From Burkholderia savannae (lineage in GTDB: Bacteria; Pseudomonadota; Gammaproteobacteria; Burkholderiales; Burkholderiaceae), in assembly GCF_001524445.2 (NCBI RefSeq), contig NZ_CP013418.1, forward strand, positions 930,001 to 994,000: a DNA stretch of 64,000 bases. Reading direction: 5' to 3'. Positions 53,372 to 61,836 of this stretch are shown here, piece after piece. A program made the translations under genes and the position numbers. The notes under the pieces were generated by a model. The model did no database searches, was not told where the DNA came from, and was given only the letters and a program-made list of their open reading frames with translations. Within the stretch, counting starts at the first letter, position 1; the number at the start of each line of letters is the position of its first letter.

Positions 53372-54858
53372 CGCACGTGCTCGTTGTGCAGCACTTCCTC
53401 GACGGGCACCGGCCTGAACGGATGCTTGCGCTGCACGACGACCGTCCAGAACAGCGCATAGAGCGCGGTGCATCCGAGCATCGTGCCGAACGGCACGTAG
53501 ACGTCGCGGCTGTTCATCCCCGGCGGCGCGATGTACCAGATCGCGAGCACGATGCCGACGCTCGACACGATCTGCGGCAGCGGAAACCACGGCGACCGGT
53601 ACGGCCGCGGCAGGTCCGGGCGGCGAATTCGCAGCATCACGACCGACAGCGTGACGAGCAGGTACGCGGTGCCCCACGCGCAGGTCGCGGCGAGCACGAG
53701 GTGCATGATGCTGTCGAGGTCGCCGTGGATGATCCACGCGTGCGCGATCGGCACGACGGCCGCCGCGACGATGCCGACGACGGGCGTTCTGAAGCGCGGA
53801 TGCAGGTAGGCGAAGCATTTCGGCAGCGCGCCGTCGACGGCCATTCCGTACAGGATGCGCGGCAGCCCGGCCATCAGCGTGTTGATCGTGGCCGCGCCCG
53901 CGAACAGGAACGCGACGCCGAACCACACGCGCCCGAACGGGCCGAGCACCTGCAACGCGAATGCGGGAATCGCGCCCGGCGTGTCGAGCAGATGCGTGAG
54001 GCCGTCGGCCGTCACCGCGACGTTCGGCACCTGGCGCTTGATCGCCGCGCCGTAGAGAAACATGCAGACCGCGACGCCCGCGAGCCCGAGCGCCATCGCG
54101 CGCGGAATCGTCTTGCCGGGCGTCTTCATTTCCGGCGCGAGCGGCGTGACGAACTCGCAGCCGACGAACATGAACATCGCCATCCCGACGAGCGACAGCA
54201 CGGCCGGCACCGACGCGCCGATTTCCGAGCGCCCGAACCAGCCGTCGAGCTGCACGGCGGGCGCCGCCGCGAGCCCGAGCACGCCGAAGATCATCAGCGA
54301 CAGCCACATGCCGATCGTCAGCACGACCTCGAGCTTGCTGAACACCTTGATGCCGATGATGTTCGTGACCGCGAACGTCGCGACGAGGCCGACGCCGACG
54401 AGCCACGCGCTGTTGTGCCGCTCGAACGCGGCGTTCAGCGATTCGAAGTTGACGAGCGCCATGATGCCGCTCAGGATCGTCTCGGCCGTGCCCGCGAACA
54501 CGTGGACGAGAAAGTACGCGGAAATCGTGCCCGTGATCGCCCAGAAACGGCCGAGCCCGCACGACAGGTAATCGTAGACGGAGCCGGCCGTCGGCAACAT
54601 CGCGGCCGCCTCGGAGAACGTCGTCGCCTGCGCCTGCATCATCACGAACGCGATGATCATCGCGACCGCGAACGCCCAGCCGCCCATCCCGAAGCCGGAC
54701 GTCGCGGTCAGGATCACCGGGCTCGCCATGATGAGGCCGACGGCGCTCGCGAGCGCCGTCGGAAAACCCACCGCGCCCGCCGCCAGCGCGGGCCGGCCGC
54801 TCGCGCCGCCCGCCGCCGATCCCGCCCCCGCATTCGAATAGTCTGACAAATCCGACAT
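53368..54858 (-). CDS. APC family amino acid/amine permease
   Basis: 496 residues, 12 predicted helices. Helix 1 region GFPTALASAVGLIMASPVILTATSGFGMGGWAFAVA and TFSEAAAMLPTAGSVYDYLSCGLGRFW near 80-105 match the APC/APA fold; GCEFVTPLAPEMKTPGKTIPRAM near 230 is family-conserved. Likely imports an amine such as ethanolamine, putrescine or a related compound; which one is not visible. First 30 residues are Gly/Ala-rich. Confidence 0.88.
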   Translation of the reverse strand: MSDLSDYSNAGAGSAAGGASGRPALAAGAVGFPTALASAVGLIMASPVILTATSGFGMGGWAFAVAMIIAFVMMQAQATTFSEAAAMLPTAGSVYDYLSCGLGRFWAITGTISAYFLVHVFAGTAETILSGIMALVNFESLNAAFERHNSAWLVGVGLVATFAVTNIIGIKVFSKLEVVLTIGMWLSLMIFGVLGLAAAPAVQLDGWFGRSEIGASVPAVLSLVGMAMFMFVGCEFVTPLAPEMKTPGKTIPRAMALGLAGVAVCMFLYGAAIKRQVPNVAVTADGLTHLLDTPGAIPAFALQVLGPFGRVWFGVAFLFAGAATINTLMAGLPRILYGMAVDGALPKCFAYLHPRFRTPVVGIVAAAVVPIAHAWIIHGDLDSIMHLVLAATCAWGTAYLLVTLSVVMLRIRRPDLPRPYRSPWFPLPQIVSSVGIVLAIWYIAPPGMNSRDVYVPFGTMLGCTALYALFWTVVVQRKHPFRPVPVEEVLHNEHVR

Positions 54859-54998
54859 CCTCGTCTCCTTTGCGATGCGTCAATGTCGAGAAAATACGGA
54901 GGCCAAAATTCCTGCATGTAGCGCAAATTGGCAAAACGGCCGGGGCTGCGCGCACGCCGCCCCGGCCGTCGGCCATCCGCCGCCTGCGATCGTCGCGA

Positions 54999-56345
54999 TC
55001 AGCCGCCCGCGAACGGCGTCGCCTCGAAGCCGGCCTCGAGGCCCGCGACGATCCGCTCGATCTGCTCGCGCTCGATCACGAGCGGCGGCGACAGGATGAT
55101 CTTCGTGCCGACCGGCCGCACGAGCACGCCGTGCTCGCGCGCGACCTCGGCAACCGCGTTCGCGTAGCCGGACATCGGATCGATCGGCGTGCGCGTCGCC
55201 TTGTCGGCGACGAGATCGAGCGCGACCATCAGCCCCTTGCCGCGCACTTCGCCGACCGAACCGAAGCGCTCGACGAACGGCTGCAGCGATTCGAGCAGGT
55301 GCGCGCCCTGCTTCGCCGCGTTCGCGGGCAGATCCTCGCGCAGCACGATGTCGAGGCTCGCGAGCGCCGCCGCGCACGCGACCGGATGCCCCGAGTACGT
55401 GTAGCCGTGCATGATCGCGCCGCTGAAATCCGCGTTCGACGCGAACGCCTCCTCGATCCGCGCGTTCACCGCGGTCGCGCCGAGCGGCACGTAGCCGGAC
55501 GAGATGCCTTTCGCGAGACACATGATGTCGGGCTTCACGCCCCAGCCGCGGCTGCCGAACAGGCTGCCGCTGCGCCCGAAGCCCGTCACGACTTCGTCGG
55601 CGATCAGAAGCACGCCGTAGCGATCGCAGACTTCACGCACGAGCGGCCAGTAGTTCGCGGGCGGCACGATCACGCCGCCCGCGCCCTGGATCGGCTCGGC
55701 GATGAACGCGGCGACGGTGTCCGGACTCTGGAACAGGATCTCGCGCTCGAGCAGCTCCGCGCAGATGCGGCCGAGTTCTTCGGGGTCCTGCGTGAACGGA
55801 TTGCGGTAGATCCAAGGCGTCTCGACGTGAAAGCAGCCGGGCAGGTTCGGCTCGTAGTTGCGCCGGAACACCGTGTTGCCGTTCACCGACGCGCTGCCGA
55901 AATGCGTGCCGTGGTAGCCCTGCTTCAGCGAGATGAACTTCGTGCGATCCGCTTGCCCGCGCACTTTCCAGTACTGGCGCGCGATCTTGAGCGCCGTCTC
56001 GACCGAATCCGAGCCTCCCGAGCTGTACAGCACGCGGCGCATCCCTTCGGGCTCCATCATGTCGATCAGCCGCTTCGACAGCTCCTCGGCGCGCGGATGC
56101 GTGATGCCGTCGAACAGCTGGAAGTATTCGAGCTCGTCGAGCTGGCGCACGATCGCCTGCTTGACCTCGGCGCGGTTATGGCCGACGTTGACGTTCCATA
56201 GGCCCGCGACGCCGTCGACGAGCTGATGCCCGCGCTCGTCGTACACGTAGCAGCCCTCGCCGCGCACGATGCGGATCGGCTCGCGGCGCTTCATGTCGTT
56301 CGGGTGCAGCATCGGGTGCCAGAAACGGGAATCGTTGTAGCTCAT
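54999..56345 (-). CDS. Class III aminotransferase (omega-amine:pyruvate type)
   Basis: 448 residues. PLP motifs: YSSGGSDSVETALKIARQYW near residue 114, YHGTHFGSASVNG near 148, LLIADEVVTGFGRSG with the PLP Asp near 250, and CLAKGISSGYVPLGA with the Schiff-base Lys near 282. Similar to SpuC/omega-transaminases that move an amino group from a primary amine to pyruvate, giving an aldehyde for the neighbouring dehydrogenase. 37 nt after that gene in transcription order. Confidence 0.92.
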   Translation of the reverse strand: MSYNDSRFWHPMLHPNDMKRREPIRIVRGEGCYVYDERGHQLVDGVAGLWNVNVGHNRAEVKQAIVRQLDELEYFQLFDGITHPRAEELSKRLIDMMEPEGMRRVLYSSGGSDSVETALKIARQYWKVRGQADRTKFISLKQGYHGTHFGSASVNGNTVFRRNYEPNLPGCFHVETPWIYRNPFTQDPEELGRICAELLEREILFQSPDTVAAFIAEPIQGAGGVIVPPANYWPLVREVCDRYGVLLIADEVVTGFGRSGSLFGSRGWGVKPDIMCLAKGISSGYVPLGATAVNARIEEAFASNADFSGAIMHGYTYSGHPVACAAALASLDIVLREDLPANAAKQGAHLLESLQPFVERFGSVGEVRGKGLMVALDLVADKATRTPIDPMSGYANAVAEVAREHGVLVRPVGTKIILSPPLVIEREQIERIVAGLEAGFEATPFAGG

Positions 56346-56382
56346 TGCATTGCTCCGGGGAAGAATCGAGCCGCCCGCGCGT

Positions 56383-57885
56383 TCAGTGCGCGATGCAGAC
56401 GGATTTGGTTTCGGTGAAGCCTTCGATCGCATGATGGCCGAACTCTCGGCCGATGCCCGACTGCTTGTAGCCGCCGAACGGCATCGACGGATCGAGCGGG
56501 ATGTGGCAATTGACCCAGACCGTGCCCGCCTCGATCCGCGGCACGAGATCCATCACCGCCTTCAGGTCGTTGCTCCAGAGGCTCGCGGCGAGCCCGTACG
56601 GCGACGCGTTCGCGAGCCGCACCGCGTCGGCCGGATCGTCGAACGGCAGCACGACGACGACCGGGCCGAACACTTCGTCGCGCACGATCGCGCTGTCGTG
56701 CGCCGCGTCGGCGATCACGGCCGGGCGCACGAAGTAGCCGGGCAGATCGTCGGCGGGCGAGCCGCCCGCGAGGAACGTGAGGCCGTCGCGGCGCGCCGCC
56801 TCGATGTGCCCGACGACCTTGTCGCGATGGTGCGCGGACACGAGCGGGTTGATCTGCGCGGCGGGATCGAGGCCCGGACCGAGCCGCATCGACGCCGCAA
56901 TGCCGGCGAGCCCGTCCGCGAGCCGGCGAAACTTGCTGCGGTGCACGTAGATGCGCGACGCGGCCGCGCACACCTGCCCCTGGTTGAAGAACGCGCCGGC
57001 CGCCACGCCGCCGAGCGCTTGCTCGACGTCGACGTCCTCGAGCATCACGATCGGATTCTTGCCGCCCAGCTCGAGCGAGAAGCGCGTCATGTTCTGCACG
57101 GCGGCCGCGCCGACGAGCTTGCCCGTCGCGGTCGAGCCGGTGAACGAGATCTTGCGGATCGACGGATGGCTCGCGAGCGCGGCGCCGCATTCGCGCCCGC
57201 CCGTCACCACGTTGAACACGCCCGCCGGCACGCCCGCTTCGAGCGCGAGCTCGGCAAGCCTCAGCGCCGTGAGCGGAGTCTCGGGCGATGGCTTCAGGAC
57301 GACCGTGCAGCCTGCCGCAAGCGCCGGCACGAGCTTCCAGACGGCGATCATCAGCGGGAAATTCCACGGCACGATCGCGGCGACGACGCCAACCGGCTCC
57401 TTGCGCGTGTACGCGGTGTAGCGCGCGCCGGGCGGGAACGGGATCGATACGTCGAGCGTCTCGCCGGTGATCTTCGTCGCCCAGCCGGCCATGTAGCGAA
57501 CGTACTCGATCGTCGCGCCAACCTCGACGCCGCGCGATACCAGAATCGACTTGCCCTGGTTCAGCGTTTCGAGCTGCGCGAGTTCCTCGGCATGCGCGTC
57601 GAGCACGTCGGCGAGCTTCAGCAGGATGCGCTCGCGATCGGCGGGCCGCAGCCCGCTCCACGCGCGCGCGTCGAATGCGCGCTTCGCGCTCGCGACGGCG
57701 GCGTCGACATCGTGCGCGTCGGCGTCCGGCACGCGCGAAAGACGCTCGCCCGTCGCCGGGTCGAACACGTCGAGCCGGCGCGGCGAATGCGCGGCACGCA
57801 TCGCGCCGTCGACGAAGATCCCGAATTCGCGCTCGGTGAACGCGCGCACCGCATCGGTCACGGTGACGATGTCCGTCTTTGTCAT
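56383..57885 (-). CDS. Aldehyde dehydrogenase (PuuC/betaine-aldehyde type)
   Basis: 500 residues. PWNFPLMIAVWKLVPALAAGCTVVLKPS near residue 170, catalytic Glu in LELGGKNPIVMLEDVD near 265, catalytic Cys in NQGQVCAAASRIYVHRS near 299, EVFGPVVVVLPFDD near 395. Oxidises the aldehyde made by the adjacent aminotransferase. First gene of the operon. A second ALDH at 21778 is a different branch. Confidence 0.92.
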   Translation of the reverse strand: MTKTDIVTVTDAVRAFTEREFGIFVDGAMRAAHSPRRLDVFDPATGERLSRVPDADAHDVDAAVASAKRAFDARAWSGLRPADRERILLKLADVLDAHAEELAQLETLNQGKSILVSRGVEVGATIEYVRYMAGWATKITGETLDVSIPFPPGARYTAYTRKEPVGVVAAIVPWNFPLMIAVWKLVPALAAGCTVVLKPSPETPLTALRLAELALEAGVPAGVFNVVTGGRECGAALASHPSIRKISFTGSTATGKLVGAAAVQNMTRFSLELGGKNPIVMLEDVDVEQALGGVAAGAFFNQGQVCAAASRIYVHRSKFRRLADGLAGIAASMRLGPGLDPAAQINPLVSAHHRDKVVGHIEAARRDGLTFLAGGSPADDLPGYFVRPAVIADAAHDSAIVRDEVFGPVVVVLPFDDPADAVRLANASPYGLAASLWSNDLKAVMDLVPRIEAGTVWVNCHIPLDPSMPFGGYKQSGIGREFGHHAIEGFTETKSVCIAH

Positions 57886-58337
57886 AAGCGTCTCGCAATG
57901 GTGGTTTGACCGTTCGACGCCCGCGCGAAAAGACGGCCGCGCGGGCGATTGCGCACCACTGTAGCGACCGCGTTTCGCGGCGGGTTAGCGCAAATTGGCA
58001 GGTTGGCGGGGGACGGCGCGACGCCGGGGAGGAGGCTGTGTTTGGGCTTTGGGCTTTGGACGCTCGGCTCAGGTCTTTACTCATCCAACCTTTGCCGTTT
58101 CGGCTTTCGGCTTTCGGCTTTCGACTTTCGACTTTCGACTTTCGACAGTCGGCAGTCGGCAGTCGACAGTCGGCAGTCGGCAGTCGGCAGTCGGCAGTCG
58201 GCCGGGAATTCAAGACACGTCGCTTCCGCGAATCAAGCGGCCACGCTCCGCATTCTTCGCCTCGACCGCCTTCGCGGCCACGCGAACAGCGCCGCGCGGC
58301 GGCCGCATCTTCCGCCTCCGCGCCACCCGAGCGCCAG
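57886..58337. other. Intergenic region with heptamer arrays
   Basis: About 450 nt without a gene. Holds heptamers TTTGGGC (near 58041) and the 14-unit array at 58100-58197. Confidence 0.6.
58100..58197. repeat. 7-bp tandem array, 14 copies (TCGGCTT / TCGACTT / TCGGCAG)
   Basis: Three TCGGCTT, three TCGACTT, then a block of TCGACAG/TCGGCAG. Same TCGG core and period as the arrays at 36825 and 48113; variants again grouped in blocks. Confidence 0.92.
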
Positions 58338-58631
58338 TCAAAGGAACAGTGCGCCGACGAGCTCGGTCCGGTTCGATACGCCAAGCTTGCGAAACATCCG
58401 CAGCAAGTGCGTCTTGACGGTCGGCTGGCCGAGCGATAGGTCGCGCGCGATCTGCTTGTTCGAGCGCCCGTCACGCACGAGGCGTGCGATCTGCTCCTCG
58501 CGATGCGTGAGCCGCGCGTCGCATGCGATCCGCCGAATCCCGCGCACCGCACGCAACGGCGGCAGCAGCGCCACCTCGATGACCGGCTGGATCACGCGCA
58601 GCGCCGCAATCTCGGCTGCCGAATAGCGACC
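58338..58631 (-). pseudogene. C-terminal part of a LuxR-family regulator split by IS110
   Basis: The frame carries a complete LuxR HTH (LTHREEQIARLVRDGRSNKQI, then LGQPTVKTHLLRMFRKLGVSN) and reads back in frame through YSAAEIAALRVIQPVIE to the IS edge. Its N-terminal half is on the other side of the element (60083-60526). A GTG at 58595 could still yield an isolated 85-residue DNA-binding domain. Confidence 0.85.
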
Positions 58632-58672
58632 GCCCCGTTACTATCTTCACGCCCCGATAATCGGGGTTTTGG

Positions 58673-58788
58673 CCAGCCAGGCCCGGTATGATTCCCGCCC
58701 CCAGTCGCAGTCATGATCCGGGGGGTGTTGTCACCGGGCCTGGTGGGTGGCTGGTGATCGCTGATAGGGGTTTGGCCGGGATATCCCG
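58673..58788 (+). ncRNA. Candidate IS110 bridge RNA in the 5' non-coding end
   Basis: A strong hairpin lies in the right place for a bridge RNA: CCAGGCCCGGT (58677-58687) pairs with ACCGGGCCTGG (58733-58743), 11 bp. An outer CCAGCC/GGCTGG pair (58673-58678 with 58749-58754) shares its first two bases with it. A ~45-nt internal loop lies between the arms, followed by a second hairpin CGGGATATCCCG (58777-58788). IS110 elements are known to express guide RNAs from this end that choose donor and target. Exact ends and loops are not determinable by eye. Confidence 0.5.
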
Positions 58789-58863
58789 ACGCCGTCCGTA
58801 ACGTGGATGCCGAGACTTGCCACCGTTGTTGCAGGCCAATCCGTTCACTCTGCATAAACTGCG

Positions 58864-60069
58864 ATGCAAGAAACCCAACAACATGACGCCATCGATATCT
58901 TCATCGGCGTCGACGTCGGTAAAGGCCAGCATCACGCCGTTGCACTCGATCGAAATGGCAAGCGTCTGTACAACCAGGCGCTACCCAACGACGAGGTCAA
59001 GCTGCGAGCCCTCATCGCCGAGCTCAAGACTCACGGCCGACTTCTGTTCGTCGTCGACCAGCCTTCCACCATAGGTGCGCTTCCTGTAGCCGTCGCCCGT
59101 GCTGAAGGCATACTCGTCGCCTATCTTCCCGGACTGGCCATGCGCCGTATTGCCGATCTGCACGCCGGCGAAGCCAAGACCGATGCCCGCGATGCCGCGA
59201 TCATCGCCGAAGCCGCTCGCTCGATGCCGCATACGCTGCGCTCGCTTCGACTCGCCGACGAGCAGCTCGCCGAGCTCACCATGCTGTGCGGCTTCGATGA
59301 CGACCTCGCCGCTCAGGTCACGCAGACCAGCAACCGCATTCGCGGCTTGCTTACTCAAATCCATCCGGCGCTCGAGCGCGTTCTCGGACCGCGCCTCGAC
59401 CATCCGGCGGTGCTCGATCTGCTTGAGCGCTACCCGTCCCCAAGCGCACTTGCCGCTGCCAGCGAGAAGACCCTCGCCAACCGCCTCATCAAGCTCGCAC
59501 CGCGCATGGGCAAGAACTTGGCGGCCGAAATCGTTCACGCGCTGAACGAGCAAGCCGTGATCGTGCCCGGCACGCAGGCTGCCACCATCGTCATGCCTCG
59601 TTTGGCCCAGCAACTCGCCGCCTTGCGCAAGCAGCGTGACGAAATCGCCGCCGAAGTTGAGCGGCTGGTGCTTGCTCACCCTCTTTGGCCGGTCCTGACC
59701 AGCATGCCGGGAGTCGGCGTCAGGACCGCCGCCAGACTCCTGACCGAAGTCGCCCATAAAGCCTTCGCCTCCGCCGCGCATCTGGCGGCCTACGCTGGCC
59801 TCGCGCCGGTCACCCGGCGCTCAGGCTCGTCGATCCGTGGCGAGCATCCATCCAGACGGGGCAACAAGGTGCTCAAGCGAGCCTTGTTCCTCTCTGCCTT
59901 CGCGGCCTTACGAGACCCAGTCTCGCGGGCCTATTACTCGCGCAAGATCCAGCAAGGCAAGCGCCACAACCAGGCCCTCATCGCACTGGCACGACGACGC
60001 TGCGACGTCCTGTTCGCCATGCTGCGTGATGGCACCATTTACCAACCCAAGTCAGCCCCTAACGCTTGA
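58864..60069 (+). CDS. IS110 family transposase (DEDD recombinase)
   Basis: 401 residues. N-terminal RuvC-like DEDD domain with Asp in IFIGVDVGKGQHHAVALD near residue 14, Asp/Glu region VVDQPSTIG near 61, and KTDARDAAIIAEAARSMP near 105. C-terminal transposase_20 domain with MPGVGVRTAARLLTEV near 280 and the Ser-containing RRSGSSIRGEHPSRRGNK near 325. Intact and presumably active. Confidence 0.95.
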   Translation: MQETQQHDAIDIFIGVDVGKGQHHAVALDRNGKRLYNQALPNDEVKLRALIAELKTHGRLLFVVDQPSTIGALPVAVARAEGILVAYLPGLAMRRIADLHAGEAKTDARDAAIIAEAARSMPHTLRSLRLADEQLAELTMLCGFDDDLAAQVTQTSNRIRGLLTQIHPALERVLGPRLDHPAVLDLLERYPSPSALAAASEKTLANRLIKLAPRMGKNLAAEIVHALNEQAVIVPGTQAATIVMPRLAQQLAALRKQRDEIAAEVERLVLAHPLWPVLTSMPGVGVRTAARLLTEVAHKAFASAAHLAAYAGLAPVTRRSGSSIRGEHPSRRGNKVLKRALFLSAFAALRDPVSRAYYSRKIQQGKRHNQALIALARRRCDVLFAMLRDGTIYQPKSAPNA

Positions 60070-60082
60070 CGAAAGACATAGG

Positions 60083-60526
60083 GGCACCCTCCAGACGCAG
60101 CAGCGAGAACGCGGCAATCACCGCGCCGCCGTCGCGCAGCAGCACCTCGACGACGTCGGCGACGCCGTGCCGCCGCAGGAAGCCCGTCCAGTAAGACGAC
60201 GCGTCGCGCCGTTCGTCCGGCAACTGCGACGCGAGCGTGACCACCGCGCCCGGCTGCGCCGCGCAACGCGACGGATGCAGCGGATCGAGCGGCCGGTAGC
60301 GGCTCACGTATGCGCGGTGCATCCCGGCCGTCATCCCGAACAACTCGAAATCGACGGGCTCGCCGCTCGCGTCGATCCGGTAGAACACCGTCGCCGTCGG
60401 CCGCGCGAGCGCCTGCAGCGAAGCCACGCAGGTTCGCAACGCATGCGCGTACGACGCGCAGTGCGCGTCGGCATCGGGTTCGGCTGGGTCGTGCGTCACT
60501 GGGTCGTGCGTCATGGCGGCGGGCAT
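60083..60526 (-). pseudogene. N-terminal part of the LuxR-family regulator split by IS110
   Basis: From a start at 60526 or 60514 the frame reads a sensor-like domain (ASYAHALRTCVASLQALARPTATVFYRIDASG, SYWTGFLRRHGVADVVEVLLRDG, VIAAFSLLRLEGAP) and then runs into the IS, where it ends after MSFVKR. Joined to the C-terminal fragment it gives a typical ~250-residue LuxR-solo-like regulator. Confidence 0.8.
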
Positions 60527-60984
60527 CTCGATCGCGAGCGGGCGACTCCGGCAGCATGGGCGCGCCGCCGTCGCAACCGTGAGCACGGATCGGCAAATCG
60601 TACGGGCGTCAAGTCAGCCGAGCGACAAATATCGCGCCGCGCGTGCGATCCCTACACTCGATCTGCAGTCACGGCCATCGATCACCGATTCGAGGAGGAC
60701 CGAGCATGAAAACCGCTTCACCGCGCGCCGTCGTCGAGACGGGCGCCGAAACCTGCATCGACGCCGCTTGCGCCGCACGTTTCGCGACTCAGGGCGGCCG
60801 AGTCGCGCGAATCGGCCGTCCGCAGGTGCCGCCCGGCTCGCACGCCGTGCAAACCGCCGCGGACACGAGCCGGCGCTCGCGCGCGAGACATCCCGGCGAC
60901 TTCCGACACCAGGCCGCTCGCCGACGCTGCCCGCTCGTCGCGCCGGCGCACGCCGGCGCTCGTCCCCCGCCGTGCCATTCGACG
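60527..60984. other. Intergenic region with decayed SDR remnant
   Basis: About 460 nt. Contains the remnant at 60706-60910 (separate entry); otherwise nothing recognised. Confidence 0.5.
60706..60910 (+). pseudogene. Degraded N-terminal fragment of an SDR gene
   Basis: ATG 60706 has a perfect GAGGAGG site. The first ~60 residues (SPRAVVETGAETCIDAACAA, then RFATQGGRVARIGR) align to an SDR N-terminus, but three glycines of the cofactor loop are now Glu, Cys and Asp, each one base from a Gly codon. No SDR catalytic region follows. A dead remnant rather than a gene. Confidence 0.55.
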
Positions 60985-61836
60985 CTATGCGAGCGTCGCG
61001 CCGGTCTCCGGCAGCGTCGCGCCGCCGTCGACGACGATCGTCTGTCCGGTGATGTAGCCGGCCGCGTCCGACGCGAGGAACAGCATCGCGGCCGCAATGT
61101 CCTCCGGCTCGCCAAGACGGCCGAGCGGCACGCCGCGCGCGATCCGCTCGCTGTGCGCCGCATCGCCGAGATTGCCGGCGGCCGGCGTGCGGATCATGCC
61201 CGGCTCGACGCCGTTGACGGTCACGTTCCGGCTCGCGAGCTCGAGCGCCGCCGCGCGGATGAAGCCGTTCACGCCGGCCTTCGACGACGCGTAATGCGCG
61301 AGCCCCGGATATGCGACGCGCGGGCCCGTCACCGACGACGTCGCGAGCATGCGCCCCCGCCCGACGCGCTCGAAGGCAGGCAGCGCCGCCTGCGCGAGCC
61401 AGAACAGAGCGGACAGATTGACGGCGAGCGTGCGCTCGAGCACGTCGTGTGAGATCGCGTCGAACGGCGTCAGCGGAAAATACGCGGCGTTGTGCACGAC
61501 GACGTCGAGCCGCCCGCTGTCCGCCTCGACCTGCGCGACGAGCGCGAACAGCTCGTCGCGCCGCGCGGCGTCGACACGGTACGCGCGCACCGCCTGCTCG
61601 CCCCGAGCCGCGCGGCCGCCCTCGCGCCCGCGCGCGGCGAGCCGCGCGGCAAGCGCGGCAGCCGCGTCGTGCTGCAAATCGGCGATCGCGACGGTCGCGC
61701 CGGCGGCGGCGAACGCTTCGGCGATCGCCGCGCCGATTCCCTGCGCGCCGCCCGTCACGAGTACGGTGCGGCCGCCGAAATCGGCAACGAGCCGTCCGCG
61801 CGGAAGCGTCGCGTGCTTCGAGTCGGCGCCGTTCAT
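60985..61836 (-). CDS. SDR family oxidoreductase
   Basis: 283 residues. TGGAQGIGAAIAEAF near residue 28, HNAAYFPLT near 120, Ser in ATSSVTGPR near 168, YASSKAGVNGF with Tyr/Lys near 182-186, VVDGGATLPETGA at the end. A short insertion (~70-90, REGGRAARGEQ) is Arg/Gly-rich. Its ATG overlaps the stop of the upstream MoaF-type gene by 4 nt, so they form a two-gene operon. Confidence 0.88.
   Translation of the reverse strand: MNGADSKHATLPRGRLVADFGGRTVLVTGGAQGIGAAIAEAFAAAGATVAIADLQHDAAAALAARLAARGREGGRAARGEQAVRAYRVDAARRDELFALVAQVEADSGRLDVVVHNAAYFPLTPFDAISHDVLERTLAVNLSALFWLAQAALPAFERVGRGRMLATSSVTGPRVAYPGLAHYASSKAGVNGFIRAAALELASRNVTVNGVEPGMIRTPAAGNLGDAAHSERIARGVPLGRLGEPEDIAAAMLFLASDAAGYITGQTIVVDGGATLPETGATLA

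Larger units (their letters stand above)
58630..60083 (+). mobile_element. IS110-family insertion sequence
   Basis: Bounded by the two halves of an interrupted LuxR gene, so the edges are known to about 5 nt. About 1.45 kb: a long 5' non-coding end (~230 nt), one transposase gene, and a very short 3' end (~15 nt), the layout of the IS110 (not IS1111) subgroup. No terminal inverted repeats or clear target duplication, also normal for the family. I cannot name the ISfinder entry. Confidence 0.9.

Noticed and set aside
53239..54846. Long plus-strand frame (535 codons) opposite the permease
   Set aside because: Composition is almost only Arg, Ala, Asp, Glu and His; it is the mirror of the membrane protein's hydrophobic codons.
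58338..58595. Stand-alone 85-residue LuxR-type gene
   Set aside because: The coding frame continues upstream to the IS edge and the missing half lies on the other side, so it is a fragment.
60643..61452. A 269-codon gene on the plus strand
   Set aside because: Only the first ~60 codons after 60706 resemble a protein family (a ruined SDR); the rest runs antisense through the living SDR gene.
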